A stretch of DNA of 64,000 nt from Neoechinorhynchus agilis (Eukaryota; Acanthocephala): the NCBI GenBank assembly GCA_051530055.1, contig CM121341.1, positions 3,782,001 to 3,846,000 of the forward strand, given 5' to 3'. How positions within the stretch are numbered: position 1 is the stretch's first letter; each line of letters starts with the position of its first letter. The notes beneath the pieces are model-generated. The model had not been told where the DNA came from, made no database searches, and was given only the letters and a program-made list of their open reading frames with translations. Positions 1-10,627 of the stretch are shown here, in pieces. A program made the translations under genes and the position numbers.

Positions 1-2060
1 GGGTCGATGAATACGATCAGATTGACGAACCCGAACAGGTGGACTAACACGAACATGTGGACGAACCCGAACAGGTGGAAGAATACGAACATGTGGACGA
101 ATACGATCAGATTTACGAACCCGAAGAGGTGGACGAATACGAACATGTGGACGATCCTCAACAGGTGGACGAATAAGAACAGGTGAACGAATAAGAACAG
201 AACAGGTGGACGAATAAGAACAGGTGGACGAATACGAACAGGTGGACGAATACGAAAGGGTCGATGAATACGATCAGATTGACGAACCGGAACAGGTGAA
301 CGAACCCGAACAGGTGGAAGAATACGAACATGTGGACGAATACGATCAGATTTACGAACCCGAAGAGGTGGACGAATACGAACATGTGGACGATCCTCAA
401 CAGGTGGACGAATAAGAACAGGTGAACGAATAAGAACAGAACAGGTGGACGAATACGAACAGGTGGACGAATACGAAAGGGTCGATGAATACGATCAGAT
501 TGACGAACCGGAACAGGTGGACTAACACGAACAGGTGGACGAATACGAACAGGTGGACGAATACGAACAGGTGGACGAATACGATCAGATTGACGAACCT
601 GGACAGGTGGACAAATTCGAACAGGTGGACGAACCTCAACCGATGGACGAATACGAAAAGGTGGACGAATACGAAAGGGTCGATGAATACGATCAGATCG
701 ACGAACCGGAACAGGTGGACGAACCCGAACAGGTGTACGAATACGAACAAGTGGACGAATACGAAAGGGTCGATGAATACGATCAGATTGACGAATCGGA
801 ACAGGTGACTAACACGAACAGGTGCATCAATACTAACAGGTATATAAATAAGAACAGGTGGACGAACCCGGACAGGTGGACAAATACGAAAAGGTGATTG
901 AATACGAACAGGTCTATGAATAAGAACAGGTGGACGAACCCGAACAGGTGGACAAATTCGAACAGGTGGACGAATACGATCAGATTGTCGAACCCGAACA
1001 GGTGGAAAAATTCGAACAGGTGGACGAATAAGATCATGTGGATTAATACGAAAAGGTACACGAATACGAAAATGTACATGAATACGAACAGGTGGACGAA
1101 CCCGAACAGGTGGACGAATACGAACATGTGGACGAATACTAAAGGGTCGATGAATACGACAGTTGACGAACCGGAACAGGTGGATTAATACGAAAAGGTG
1201 GACGAATACGATCAGATTGACGAACCGGAACAGGTGGACTAACACGAACAGGTGGACGAACCCGAACAGGTGGAAGAATACGAACATGTGGACGAATACG
1301 ATCAGATTGACGAACCCGACAAGGTGGACGAATACGAACATGTGGACGATCCTCAACAGGTGGACGAATAAGAACAGGTGGACGAATACGAACAGGTGGA
1401 CGAATACGAAAGGGTCGATGAATACGATCAGATTGACGAACCGGAACAGGTGGACGAATACGAACAGGTGGACGAATACGAAAGGGTCGATGAATACGAT
1501 CAGATCGACGAACCGGAACAGGTGGACGAATACGAACAGGTGGACGAATACGAAAGGGTCGATGAGTACGATCAGAATGACGAAACGGAACAGGTGGACA
1601 AATACGAAGAGGTGGACGAATACGATCAGGTGGACGAATACGAACTTGTGGACGAACCTCAACAGGTGGACGAATACGAAAGGGTCGACGAATACGATCA
1701 GATTGACGAACCGGAACAGGTGGACGAATACGAACAGGTGGATGAACCCGAACAGGTGGACGAACCCGAACAGGTGGACGAATACGAACATGTGGACGAT
1801 CCTCAACAGGTGGACGAATACGAAAGGGTCGATGAATACGATCAGATTGACGAACCCGGACAGGTGGACGAATACGAACAGGTGGACGAACCCGAACTGG
1901 TGGACGAATACGAGCATGTGGACGATCCTCAACAGGTGGACGAATACGAAAGGGTCGATGAATACGATCAGATTGACGAACCCGGACAGGTGGATGAACC
2001 CGAACAGGTGGACGAACCCGAACTGGTGGACGAATACGAGCATGTGGATAAAAAGGAACA
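1..2060 (+). repeat. 18-bp minisatellite array, VDEYEQ-type coding repeat
   Basis: About 110 head-to-tail units of an 18-bp motif close to gtggacgaatacgaacag fill the first 2 kb. Variant units encode VDEYEQ, VDEYER, VDEYDQ and IDEPEQ, and these four often follow one another as a 72-bp higher-order unit. The left 1.3 kb carries indels and stops in every forward frame (for example gacgaataa). The right 0.7 kb is open. The array begins before the window. Confidence 0.95.
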
Positions 2061-2154
2061 GATAAATGAAATACTGTCAGTTGGGTTGCGGATTGTTAAA
2101 GAAAGTGAACATTCTCTGGTGCGAACTTTGAGAAACAAAAAACCAATTCCATAA
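1378..2154 (+). CDS. Acidic hexapeptide-repeat protein, C-terminal part
   Basis: An open frame of 258 codons reads most of the right part of the minisatellite and ends with a non-repetitive tail of about 35 residues (KKEQINEILSVG ... LRNKKPIP). The repeat protein is extremely rich in Asp and Glu and has one Tyr or Pro per hexamer, so it should be extended and disordered. The unique tail and an AATAAA at about 2215 argue that this is the 3' end of a real gene. The true start is not visible: this frame is closed upstream by a TAA inside the array at about 1366. Either the upstream part is spliced out or decayed, or the gene is broken. I do not recognise the family and infer no function. Confidence 0.45.
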   Translation: MDEYEQVDEYERVDEYDQIDEPEQVDEYEQVDEYERVDEYDQIDEPEQVDEYEQVDEYERVDEYDQNDETEQVDKYEEVDEYDQVDEYELVDEPQQVDEYERVDEYDQIDEPEQVDEYEQVDEPEQVDEPEQVDEYEHVDDPQQVDEYERVDEYDQIDEPGQVDEYEQVDEPELVDEYEHVDDPQQVDEYERVDEYDQIDEPGQVDEPEQVDEPELVDEYEHVDKKEQINEILSVGLRIVKESEHSLVRTLRNKKPIP

Positions 2155-2698
2155 GAATCATTTACACAAATGACGTTACCCTTCTGGAAGAAATATTTTT
2201 GTTTCGTGTGGCGGAAATAAAAAGGAAAAAGTATTGTAATTATTTTGTCGTTTTAAAGTGGTATTTTATCGAAATGATATTTTTTGGATTGTTACAGTAA
2301 TTGACATTGTTTCTTTATTTACAATTTGTTAATACGTGGAAGAAAGCCGCAAGAAATAAGTAATTCTGATTATTTTCGAATTAGTCATTATCGATTTTTT
2401 ATTTTTCGCGTGCAATTATTGGGGTTGGTTTGCCCTTTCGGGTTTTCTTTGTGAATTTTAGGTTCGTTTGACTAATTTTTTGTTAATTCGATTCTATGAT
2501 CGATTTTCTACTGTCCGATTAGGCTAACGTGGGGTTTGAAGCAGCGTCAAAACTGATTTTCAGTGAGAATCTTGGAGAACTTGGAAAGGTGACAAAGACA
2601 ACGATCAAGTCCCAAAAGTTCACATCGATGACTTTTTAGTTAATTTCTCAATAACTTTATTCGAATGTTTCACACTTTTAGAATTGAAGTGCTTTGAA
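2155..2698. other. Intergenic, AT-rich
   Basis: A possible polyadenylation signal for the repeat gene lies at about 2215. I see no coding exon I can support. The stretch at 2521-2600 could be an upstream exon of the next gene but its splice phase does not fit. Confidence 0.5.
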
Positions 2699-3789
2699 AT
2701 GATTGCCACTGAAAAGGATGCTCGTTCCGCTGAAGCCATTCTCATGGAAGTTGTGAAACAATTAAAAAGAAGAGAAGAACGTAAGTAATGCAAAATATTT
2801 AATGAGCTGGTAAATTCTGTGATTTTCGCTTGGAATATTTTACAAATATACAAAAATTAATCTGTGTTTGGCGTAAATAACATCATTTGGTTCACACATT
2901 CCTGCGTCAATTTTTGTTCTCATGATTATTTTATGCTTTTGGTTAAAATAATCCCGGTCATAACCTATTTGATTTATTTGAGATATTTCGAAGGAGGTAA
3001 CCTCGCCTCCTCATTCATTGTTAAAGTAGGCGAGGTTACCTCGCAAAATATCTCACCAAAAGTTTACATTGATTAACCCAAAGGATTTTCTCTGTGATGA
3101 ATGATTATTGTGTACGTTCTAACAAAAACTAAATTCTAAAAAGATTTTCTCCTCTGGAATTTTAGAGTGAACTTCTTAAAATTTTCTAGATACCGAGGGC
3201 GTTTTTTAAGTAAAATTGCCTGCATTGTGGCTCTCAATTTCAATCTGTAAGACGAACTTGTATAAACGATCAAATCGTCACTGAAGTTTTTCGAAAGATT
3301 CATTTTTGATAGCTTGTTTTTCGCATAAATTTGTAGCTACCGTTTGTTAAATGTGGAATATCATCTTTCTTTATTTAAACAAAAAATTAAAATCTACAAT
3401 AATGTTGTGCAGTTATATTTAGAGAAGGCGAAGACGAGGTGGTCTTCCAAGGGGTTCAACGGGACGGATGCGACCTTAATATGGAATGCGACGTAATTGA
3501 TGATGATGCTTTAAATTTCGACTTTACGGAAGTGGAGATTGAACTTGTTCCATATAAACAAAGAATAATGAAGACGATAAAACAAGAAGCACCGGATATT
3601 GAACATGATCAGAACATAATGGAAGGAAAGAAAACGATGAGATCTTCTAAACGAAAACATGACAATACTGATATTTATCGCAAACATTATCCAAAACCCA
3701 AATTAGCGAAATCTGAAATAGGGTCGGAAAAACCTGATCAACCGAAACGACGAAGTGGACGGCTAAAAGGTAAGGACTCGAAAGAGTGA
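2699..3789 (+). CDS. Unidentified small protein with basic C-terminus, two exons
   Basis: Exon 2699-2780 ends at a GTAAGT donor in phase 1. The second exon starts at 3425 after an AG and restores the frame exactly, giving 148 residues. The N-terminal exon is a charged helix (MIATEKDARSAEAILME ...). The second exon has an acidic stretch (CDVIDDDALNFDFTEVEIE) followed by a Lys/Arg-rich tail ending KRRSGRLKGKDSKE, which looks nuclear. The first exon could extend upstream, since an AG at 2680-2681 precedes open sequence in the same frame, so the start is tentative. A decayed copy of 2662-2720 lies at 14507-14575. I do not recognise a family. The 644-nt intron holds a perfect-looking hairpin. Confidence 0.5.
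2979..3055. repeat. Short palindromic hairpin in intron
   Basis: Two 28-nt arms (TGAGATATTT..GGTAACCTCGCCT and its near-exact reverse complement) surround a loop of about 19 nt. The flanking text (TTTAACAAT upstream of the core on the minus strand, GAAATATCTC after it) resembles the larger palindrome at 36434-36623, so it is probably a short degenerate member of that family. Confidence 0.7.
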
Positions 3790-3973
3790 CCTGATTCTTA
3801 TGTTGTTTACAAAAACGTTGTTTCAAATTGAAATTTTCGCCAAATTATCATAGGGTTTCTTTTAAATTTGATGGATTTGGCGTCCCTTTTTCTTCAATTG
3901 GTGATTTCTAATTTTCATGGTTTCACAGTATCTCAGCAATTTATTAGATGTCCAAATCCAAACTGGCTTATAT

Positions 3974-4035
3974 ATTTTCGTTGATCCCTTTATGATTGAA
4001 GCCTTGATTTGCAATATGTTGACAATTTTGTGCAG
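3974..4035 (+). repeat. 60-bp direct repeat, left copy
   Basis: This stretch (core ccctttatgattgaagcc) recurs with a handful of mismatches at 5951-6012. The two copies bracket the R2-type LINE remnant, so they look like a long target-site duplication that has since diverged, or like repeats belonging to the element. Confidence 0.75.
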
Positions 4036-5950
4036 TGCGAATTAACACTTTATCAGTCCCCCTTGAGACTTATTGGTGAGTCAAAACTTGATGACCGATC
4101 AGTGGTAAATCGTACCGTCCGACCAAACGAAGGTTCACTAAACCTTCATGAATCTTGCTAGTTCAACGCAGCCCAACCTTGTAAACGAGCTTTCCACGGC
4201 CAAAAAAGACATCGCGAAATGCGTTCAAATCGCCTACAATCGACGCTACTGACGCAAACACCTTGAACGCACCACTTATCGATCACGCTCAACCTGAGAA
4301 GACCAACGCTGCCGGGCTCCCACGCGTCTCTACTGGTTTGTGTCCGGTTTGCGGTAAGTCTTTTAAATTAACTAATCTGGGGGTTTTGTTTGTCCATGGT
4401 CCCCGGGATCTCCGCTGTAGTGGGTCTGGTTCTCCACCACAATCAACCGAAACTTTCGTGCCTGAGACCCCTCAGATCATCACTGATTCTATTTCGATAC
4501 CTAATATCGTCTCAACGATTGCTTCGTTCTGCGCTTAGTCCTTTGCACCAGTGATGATTCTGGGGTGTCTTTGACATCAACAATCAAGGAAAGGGTGGCC
4601 TCCTTCGAACAGATATTTAATAATTTCGAAATGAAATTCCCGAGGTAAGAAAGGGACGCACGAAGAAAGGGTTTCGTTGCCGTTTTTCAAAGCAATCCCT
4701 GACTGTACGTGTTTCTTCAAAGCTTGTGGACGGAGACGTTCGGGGGGGCTGTTCGGTTATTGTAATCCTCCGACAATTTTGCACAATGAGACAACGCGAC
4801 ACTACAAATACTCCGGTCAAAACACCCACCTCCCATACAAGACAGGACACCCACTCATATTTCAGAGTAAAAAAATGCCATCTCATCTTTTGCGAATGGT
4901 TCGGGTCATGGGCTTGACGGCTAACCTAAAGGACATGATGACCTTTACAACTGGGGACGCTCTCTCATTATAGAAAATGCGCTTTCTCAGGTAGTCGTTG
5001 CCTTGCCGGTCTTTCTTGGATCGTATGAGGGGATTCAACCGATAGCGAAGATAATTCAGACGGTAAAGTTTTCCCTTGAACAAGACTTTGCGGTGGCACT
5101 TGTAGAATGGTGCCAGCAGACAGGCGCTAACCATATTCAAGTGAATGGCCTCAGACAGTCTATCTATGACATACCTTTCGCCGCGAGAGCTCATAGCTCT
5201 CTATTTTCAGGTTCTCGCGATGGGTTCGTCCGAGCCAGATTGAAGGCAATTTCGACACGAGAATCGGGGGCGTGGTTGGAAGCTGTTCCTCTGGCACCTG
5301 TGGGAACTCTTCTCACTGATGAGGTAACGAGGATCGCAGTGTCTTTAAGACTTGGTCTCCCGATATGCGCGCCCTATTGCAGTCGATGTGGGTCTTTTGT
5401 TGAAGCTTTCGGGCGACACGGTCTCTTTTGAAAAAAGTCAGGAGGAAGGTTTTCTCGCCATTCTGAGATCAATAGCATAATTTCTCCGGTGTTGAGAACA
5501 TCGAACTTCCCCAACATCTTGGAACCTGTCCATCATTGTCGACTATACGGTCTTCGACCTGACGGAATTTCGGTCTTTCGGTGGCGGGAGGGCAAATGCC
5601 TTCCCTGGGACGCCACGCGTGTGGACACCCTCGCAGTAAGCAACATTCCCTACTCTCTCGAAATCGCTGGAGGTGCAGCCAGTGCAGCGGACGGGAGGAA
5701 GGTACGAAAATATAGAGAATTAGCAAGGACCCACTATTTTGTCCCCTTCGGAGTAAAGACGTATGGAGCGCTTGGCAGCTCGGCACTCTCTCTGCTCCAG
5801 GATCTCTCGAAGAAATTGAGAGAAATGACCGGCGACACACGAGCAGATGTATTCCTGCGACAAAATATCTCGCTTGCAGTACAACGAGACAGCGCTGCTA
5901 GCGTGATAGCGACAGCCGGTGAAGGAGAGAAGCTCCGGTTTTTACTTGTG
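4036..5950 (+). mobile_element. R2-type LINE, internally deleted and decayed
   Basis: The 5' part encodes a C-x2-C ... H-x5-C zinc-finger-like segment (CPVCGKSF, 4340-4430). Near 4700-4960 follows the N-terminal region typical of this LINE group (VSSKLVDGDVRGG, then KHPPP and LKDMM), with a frameshift in a run of G. The text then jumps at about 5000 straight to the region after the reverse transcriptase (ALPVFLGSYEG), so the whole catalytic palm is missing. The C-terminal part (5003-5931, two frames) has the CxxCG...GRHG zinc knuckle and the RPDG...PW...WDAT pattern of a restriction-like endonuclease, found in R2/NeSL-type elements. Stops and frameshifts show the copy is dead. A closely related fragment lies at 43461-44975. 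Confidence 0.8.
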
Positions 5951-6012
5951 CATTTTTGTTGAACCCTTTATGATTAAAGCCTTGATTTGCAATTTGTCGA
6001 CAATTTTGTGCA
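5951..6012 (+). repeat. 60-bp direct repeat, right copy
   Basis: Partner of the repeat at 3974-4035, with the same order and orientation directly after the 3' end of the LINE remnant. Confidence 0.75.
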
Positions 6013-6352
6013 TCATTTTGAAGGTGTAATGATCCAATTCGTGCAACTTTTTAACGTATCATTTCACTTTAAAGGTGCAAATTGCTTGCATATTTTATTT
6101 ACGCCCTCGGGTTATAACCGGTGATGCATGGTCAAGTCAATACCTGGTTCAAAATATCAGCATCGCCGTGTTGAGAGACAACGCTGTAAGCATTCGGGCG
6201 ACAATTGAGGACGAGGACGGGGAATAATTATGTTTATATCTTCAAAAAAGAATATTACATTCAAAATTGTACAATGTTGAAAAACAATAACGTTCTCCTT
6301 GTAGGCAAATTCTAGAAAAGAGAAATAATAGAATTTTTGCAAACCCCTTTAT

Positions 6353-6812
6353 ATGCCCAAATTTTTAAAAACAGCGTTATTGTTGTTGTATCGGTTTTTT
6401 TCGCTTCTTAGCGAGAATTACATATTTTGTACTTTGGTTTAAACCAATGAGAAAATACGTCGAAAATTTTGATCAGCTCAAGCATATAAATCTCATCTTG
6501 CTTTAGAATTTTTGTAATAAATATTCGAATCTTGTAAAATCTACTATATAAAGCAGAAACCGTATGTAAATATGCTCGCACAGAAGACGAGATTAAACGA
6601 AAAAGGGTTTTTCTTTTTCCCAAACCAAGAATAACCCAATATTTTCCTACCTTATTTACAGCCCTAATCTACTGAGCGTTAAGGTCGCCCTCAACCACAA
6701 CTGCGAAAAGAAGTCTGTACGTCGCGAGTGCTATAAAAGCAAATACAGCATAACGCCCGCCTTCGGCAACTGCGAGAAATGCACCTTAGCGAAAATTCCG
6801 GAATCGTTTTGA
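6353..6812 (+). CDS. Possible small Cys-rich secreted peptide, two exons
   Basis: The stretch 6661-6812 follows a good acceptor (ttatttacag) and encodes about 50 residues with four Cys (NLLSVKVALNHNC ... CEKCTLAKIPESF) before a TGA. An ATG at 6353 upstream opens a hydrophobic leader (MPKFLKTALLLLYRFF) that could be a signal peptide. I cannot define the donor, so linking the two is a guess. The exon itself is more convincing than the gene. No family is recognised. Confidence 0.25.
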
Positions 6813-6924
6813 TACAAAATGATGAACCAAAAGCTCACTATTTCAACGAAATAAATTTTTTCGGTTTATTTTAACTATATATATGATTTGTAGTTCATTT
6901 GTGAATATTCCAGTAATGCTATTA

Positions 6925-8068
6925 AAATGATTTTGGTTTCTGAACATCCAAATCGGTCATCTTGTGAACTGAAACATGTTCTAGACTCCATCAATTGGAA
7001 TCTCTGCCCTGACTCAGATTACAACACTTGCTTAGTCTTGCACTCCAATATCGCAAATAATGGCCTCGAAATTCGTCTTCTCAATCCGAAATATCAAACT
7101 GGGCTCTCATCGACCTTATTACCCGCATTATAAACCACAGCTTTTTATATGGTATCTACCCCTCATGCCTGAAAACTGCTAAAGTTATCCTTCCAAAAAA
7201 GGACGCCCCATTTCCACCAAATCATTCCTTCAAATATCCATTCTATACGCTCTTTCAAAAATCATCAAAAATGTTTTAAATCTCGCCTTCTTTAACTTCT
7301 TTCAACTCGGCTTCCGGTCCAAATTTTCGGCAACGGATGCCATACTTTGCATTTATGACACGCTTCTTAGTAACCTCAACAATAATCCTTACCACGTCAC
7401 CCGTATCATTCAACTTGATTTATCGAAAGCTTTCGACTCCGTCGACCATTTATTCCTTGTCCGGACCTGCTCCGCTTTTGGTCTCAACTTGTGGTAGATC
7501 CGCTAGCTCGAATCTTATCTTCACACTCGCAAACAATACATTCACTGCCGTTCTACCTCCTCGATGACCCTCACCAAGGGCGTACCTCAAGGTACTGTGA
7601 TGTCACCACTTCTTTTTAATATTTTCCTAAACGACCTACAACCTCTCTCCTCTCACTCTAAACTCTTCTTGTACGCCGGCGATATTACCCTCATCACCCA
7701 TTCACCACCCCAACTCTTGCCTCCGACATTTAGGAATTCCTTCACCCGATATCTACGAATTTTACTTGTGCTTTATTTTGCTTTTCCTCACCTACGATTA
7801 TGCCGTATTTTGCAACATTTCCAATCTCAAATGCGCCGCCTTGAAATTCTTCATAAAAGAGAATCTAAAATTTGCGCAGCTGACTTCTCCCCTTCTCACC
7901 GAATGCTTTGATGCTATTTTCATAAAGCAATCAAAACGCCTCAAATCCTACCACAACATTTTTTATCACATTTTATTCTCTTTTTCACGTGATCACAACA
8001 CTCGTAACCTCAATTCGTTTTACCTACGCTACTTTTTCCATGCGGCCCAATATCCTCGGATATCATAA
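6925..8068 (+). mobile_element. Jockey/CR1-type LINE fragment (reverse transcriptase and C-terminus)
   Basis: Pieces of one reverse transcriptase in shifting frames: LKHVLDSINWNLCPDSD (about 6975), LPKKDAPFPPNHS (about 7190), LSKAFDSVDH (about 7425), KGVPQGTVMSPLLFNIF (7576), then YAGDITL, where the usual YADD catalytic box has Gly for the first Asp (7672). A C-terminal tail follows (RRLEILHKRESKICAADFS, about 7835). Stops and frameshifts are frequent, so the copy is dead. Shorter relatives lie at 14600-15400, 19380-19910, 38980-39680 and 54790-57120. Confidence 0.85.
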
Positions 8069-8314
8069 CTTGAAATTCGAATTTGACGATGTTTTTATCC
8101 CGGATTGTTGTTGGTATTGATCATTTATTTAAAATATTTCGCAACCTTTTTGCTTATGTCTTCAGTTAGATTGTTTTCTAAGAAAAATTCGAGTAAGTTC
8201 TTCGAAAACAATCTAACTGAAGATGTAAGCAAAAAGCTTACAAAATATTTTAAATAAATGATCAATACCAACAACAATCCGGGATAAAAACATCGTCAAA
8301 TTCGAATTTCAAGT
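8069..8314. repeat. Palindromic element with hammerhead-like cores
   Basis: Arms of about 110 bp (8069-8178 and 8203-8314) are reverse complements of one another around a centre near 8190. The right arm reads CTGAAGA at 8217, then a perfect 6-bp hairpin GTAAGC/GCTTAC, then AAAATAT. The left arm read on the minus strand has CTGAAGA (8159-8165) and an intact GAAATAT (8137-8140) but a poorer hairpin. A single-arm relative lies at 52497-52610 and a scrap at 54355-54410. It behaves like a foldback or MITE-like repeat. Confidence 0.8.
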
Positions 8315-8375
8315 GTCCCAAATAAGCGGCTGTCCCGATTAACCGGTGTCCCAATTAAGCGGAATCCACTGTATA
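8315..8375 (-). mobile_element. Terminal piece of a pogo/Tigger-like DNA transposon
   Basis: Read on the minus strand the end is CAGTGGATTCCGCTTAATTG, followed by two more tGGGACA-type repeats, and a TA sits directly outside it. This is the usual look of pogo/Tigger-group termini with their TA target. Only the end is present, and it abuts the Ty3/Gypsy remnant. Confidence 0.6.
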
Positions 8376-8920
8376 TGCTTTTGCCTTATTCGTGTACTTC
8401 GCCTAAGCCCCAGTCCCCCGTTCACTTCTCTTCGTGCTTCTGATTCATCTTCGTTTCTTTCACTTTGGTCATCTGGTAATCTAAATTCCTCATCGCTCAT
8501 ATTCCTTTCAGCTTCACTACTTTCCGTGCTCGATCTTTGTTCTGTTTCTTGTCGCATATTGCCCCTTTCCACTCGCTGATCCCTTTCATTTTGATTCTCG
8601 CCCCTCCTTAAATCTCCGCCTACCTCTTCATTGATATTTTGCTTTGAATCCTCCTGATCTCTTTTCCCAATCGCTCTTTATCTCAAATGGTCGGCATGCA
8701 TTCTATTTTCCCCTCCAGTTATTTGTACGGCATAAGACAAAGGTCCATTCTGTTTCATTATGACGTCCTCTTTCCATCCTTTTTTAATAGTGTCTCTAAC
8801 CCACACCTTATCGCCCGCCTTGTAATCTGTCAAAGTTGCACAATTCTTATCATGGTTCTGTTTTTGCAGGGTTTGCTTGTTGTTGGATGTCTTAGTTTCA
8901 AAAAAGTCAGGAATATGCTG
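8376..8920 (-). mobile_element. Ty3/Gypsy LTR retrotransposon fossil (3' end of pol)
   Basis: The minus strand encodes the C-terminal part of a Gypsy integrase: YKAGDKVWVRD and GPLSYAVQI near 8740-8840, then an acidic linker and RRSTRIRQK near 8400. No LTR or other domain is visible. It is an old, broken fragment, cut on one side by a DNA-transposon end. Confidence 0.75.
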
Positions 8921-9124
8921 TACTTTATGAAAAGATCGATTATTGTCGAAGGACGTGGGCTCGATTATGAGACGTTTTTATTCTGCTTTGAATCTCACCT
9001 TAGGACTTGAGAAAAGAACGGACCAATTTATTTTTCATTCAAAAGTTTCAATTTCGAAATCGATACCGAATTAATAGAAAATAAATGTAGAAAATTCCGT
9101 AAATCTTCACTCAAATCAATAAAA

Positions 9125-10434
9125 ACGTTTCTCGCGAGTAGTTGACTATTACAATGACGCCGACAGGGACTTGGTTACCTTTACTCCTCCTCCGTCAGAC
9201 GTTCAATTATTACTAGACGAAATGTGTGAAGCACTTCATCGAAACCGAAGCTCTTCGGCTGTTCAAAAACAAGATATGGATTTAGTCGTTGAAAGATGCG
9301 CAAAAGTTGATCACATGTTAAAAACCGGATTTCTTTGCTACCCGCGAAAATACGCGAAATGTTTCAATAGAATCGTAGATCTGCAATCGAACATTATCAA
9401 AAATCGAGTGGTGCATATTCGAAATGCACTTCTGCATTGCCAACTGATTGGTGGAATTATTGGCGGTGTTTACGACCATTTTAACAATTCCGATATGAAC
9501 TTTGAAGAACTCCGCAAGCGTCCAGAAATTCCAATAGTGTTCAATTACGCCTTGAGCTGTTATGGCGACGAGAAAGGTCTTGTTGAAGACTTCGAAAACA
9601 TATTGAAAAAAATTGAAAATATAGATATTCGAATTGAACCGATGATTGAGAAATTGGATAAGAAAATGCCTTCAATATACCCGAATGTTACGAAACCAAT
9701 GGAAATTAATTTGGGTGCTTCGACTTCAATCCATTCTTCCAATTTCACCTTTAATTTAGAGGTAAGCGGTTGTGAATGATTCGACTTATTCGAGAAAAAT
9801 TATTTGTCCGTTTTAGATAAATCCTCAATTGTTTTCGCGACTATTTCCCGAACCGGAAGATCAAACGTCGACCTTTACAGAGTTTCACTTGGAGCCTTTT
9901 TTCTTTAATGTTGGCATAGATCGAAATGCCGAACGTGCAATAAGAGCCCATCGAAAGCGTCCACGAACACCGCACTTCATTGAACAGACGATCGGTCTTA
10001 AATCATTAGAACGACTTTCCAGCTACGCCAAGAAAAGACTTGGATCATCGTTTGTTGATGGAAGCATCAAATCGAAACTAGAAAGCTTGGAAATGCTTCT
10101 TGGTGATCCGTACGTTTCAAAACAAAATCAAATTCTTCATCTTGCAGCGTCCATCGTTCGGGACCTCGACGGACTAGTTTTCTTCGGGTGCAGAAATGCC
10201 AACGATCGAACATCTATGGTTCTCACTTACGATCAGGTCGAATTAGCCAAACAGGTTGATGTGCTGCGATCAGATGACAGTTCAAAAGATCTTCTGGACA
10301 TCTTGAGACTTAATGGGACAACAATACATTTAGCCAAAAAGTCTACTGGCATCGAAGCGTATCGGTTTACTGATCCTGTTAGCGACCTCCTTAGCGATTA
10401 TGTGCCACCAGCTAAAGTTCTCCGTTCAGAATAG
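9125..10434 (+). CDS. INPP4-type inositol polyphosphate 4-phosphatase, C-terminal domain
   Basis: Exon 1 ends at 9761 and exon 2 runs from 9817 to 10434; the 55-nt intron has GTAAGC and TTTTAG ends and keeps the frame. Together they give about 430 residues matching the catalytic half of INPP4A/INPP4B, which remove the 4-phosphate from PtdIns(3,4)P2. The Cx5R phosphatase loop is FFGCRNANDRTSM (about 10185), against CKSAKDRTSM in the animal enzymes: Cys and Arg are kept but both Lys are replaced. The distance from the Cys to the C-terminus (about 80 residues) matches the family. The open frame begins after a stop at about 9117, with the first in-frame ATG at 9222, so the N-terminal C2 half is absent. 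The upstream space is filled with transposon debris, so the gene is either truncated or has exons outside the clear region. Confidence 0.75.
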
Positions 10435-10627
10435 AGTTACGGAGCTGCTACGCAAGTTTTTTAAATATATTGAGTTTTAACGATCGGAATCGAAATTTTC
10501 TTATAAGTTCATTTTTTACTATTTGTCCAAGTTTAACTTTGAAAAATTGCATTAACACAGCAATTTAATGACGCCGAAGAAGCCGACTATTTGAAATTTT
10601 GCATATCAATCGAACATCAATAATTTA

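Noticed and set aside
397-2043. 548-codon minus-strand frame full of FVFVHLF
   Set aside because: It is the reverse complement of the 18-bp minisatellite. The unit happens to lack stops in that frame, and no start context or unique end exists.
1163-2065. 300-codon plus-strand frame of RWTNTN repeats
   Set aside because: Another frame of the same minisatellite. It lacks a unique tail, while the acidic frame has one.
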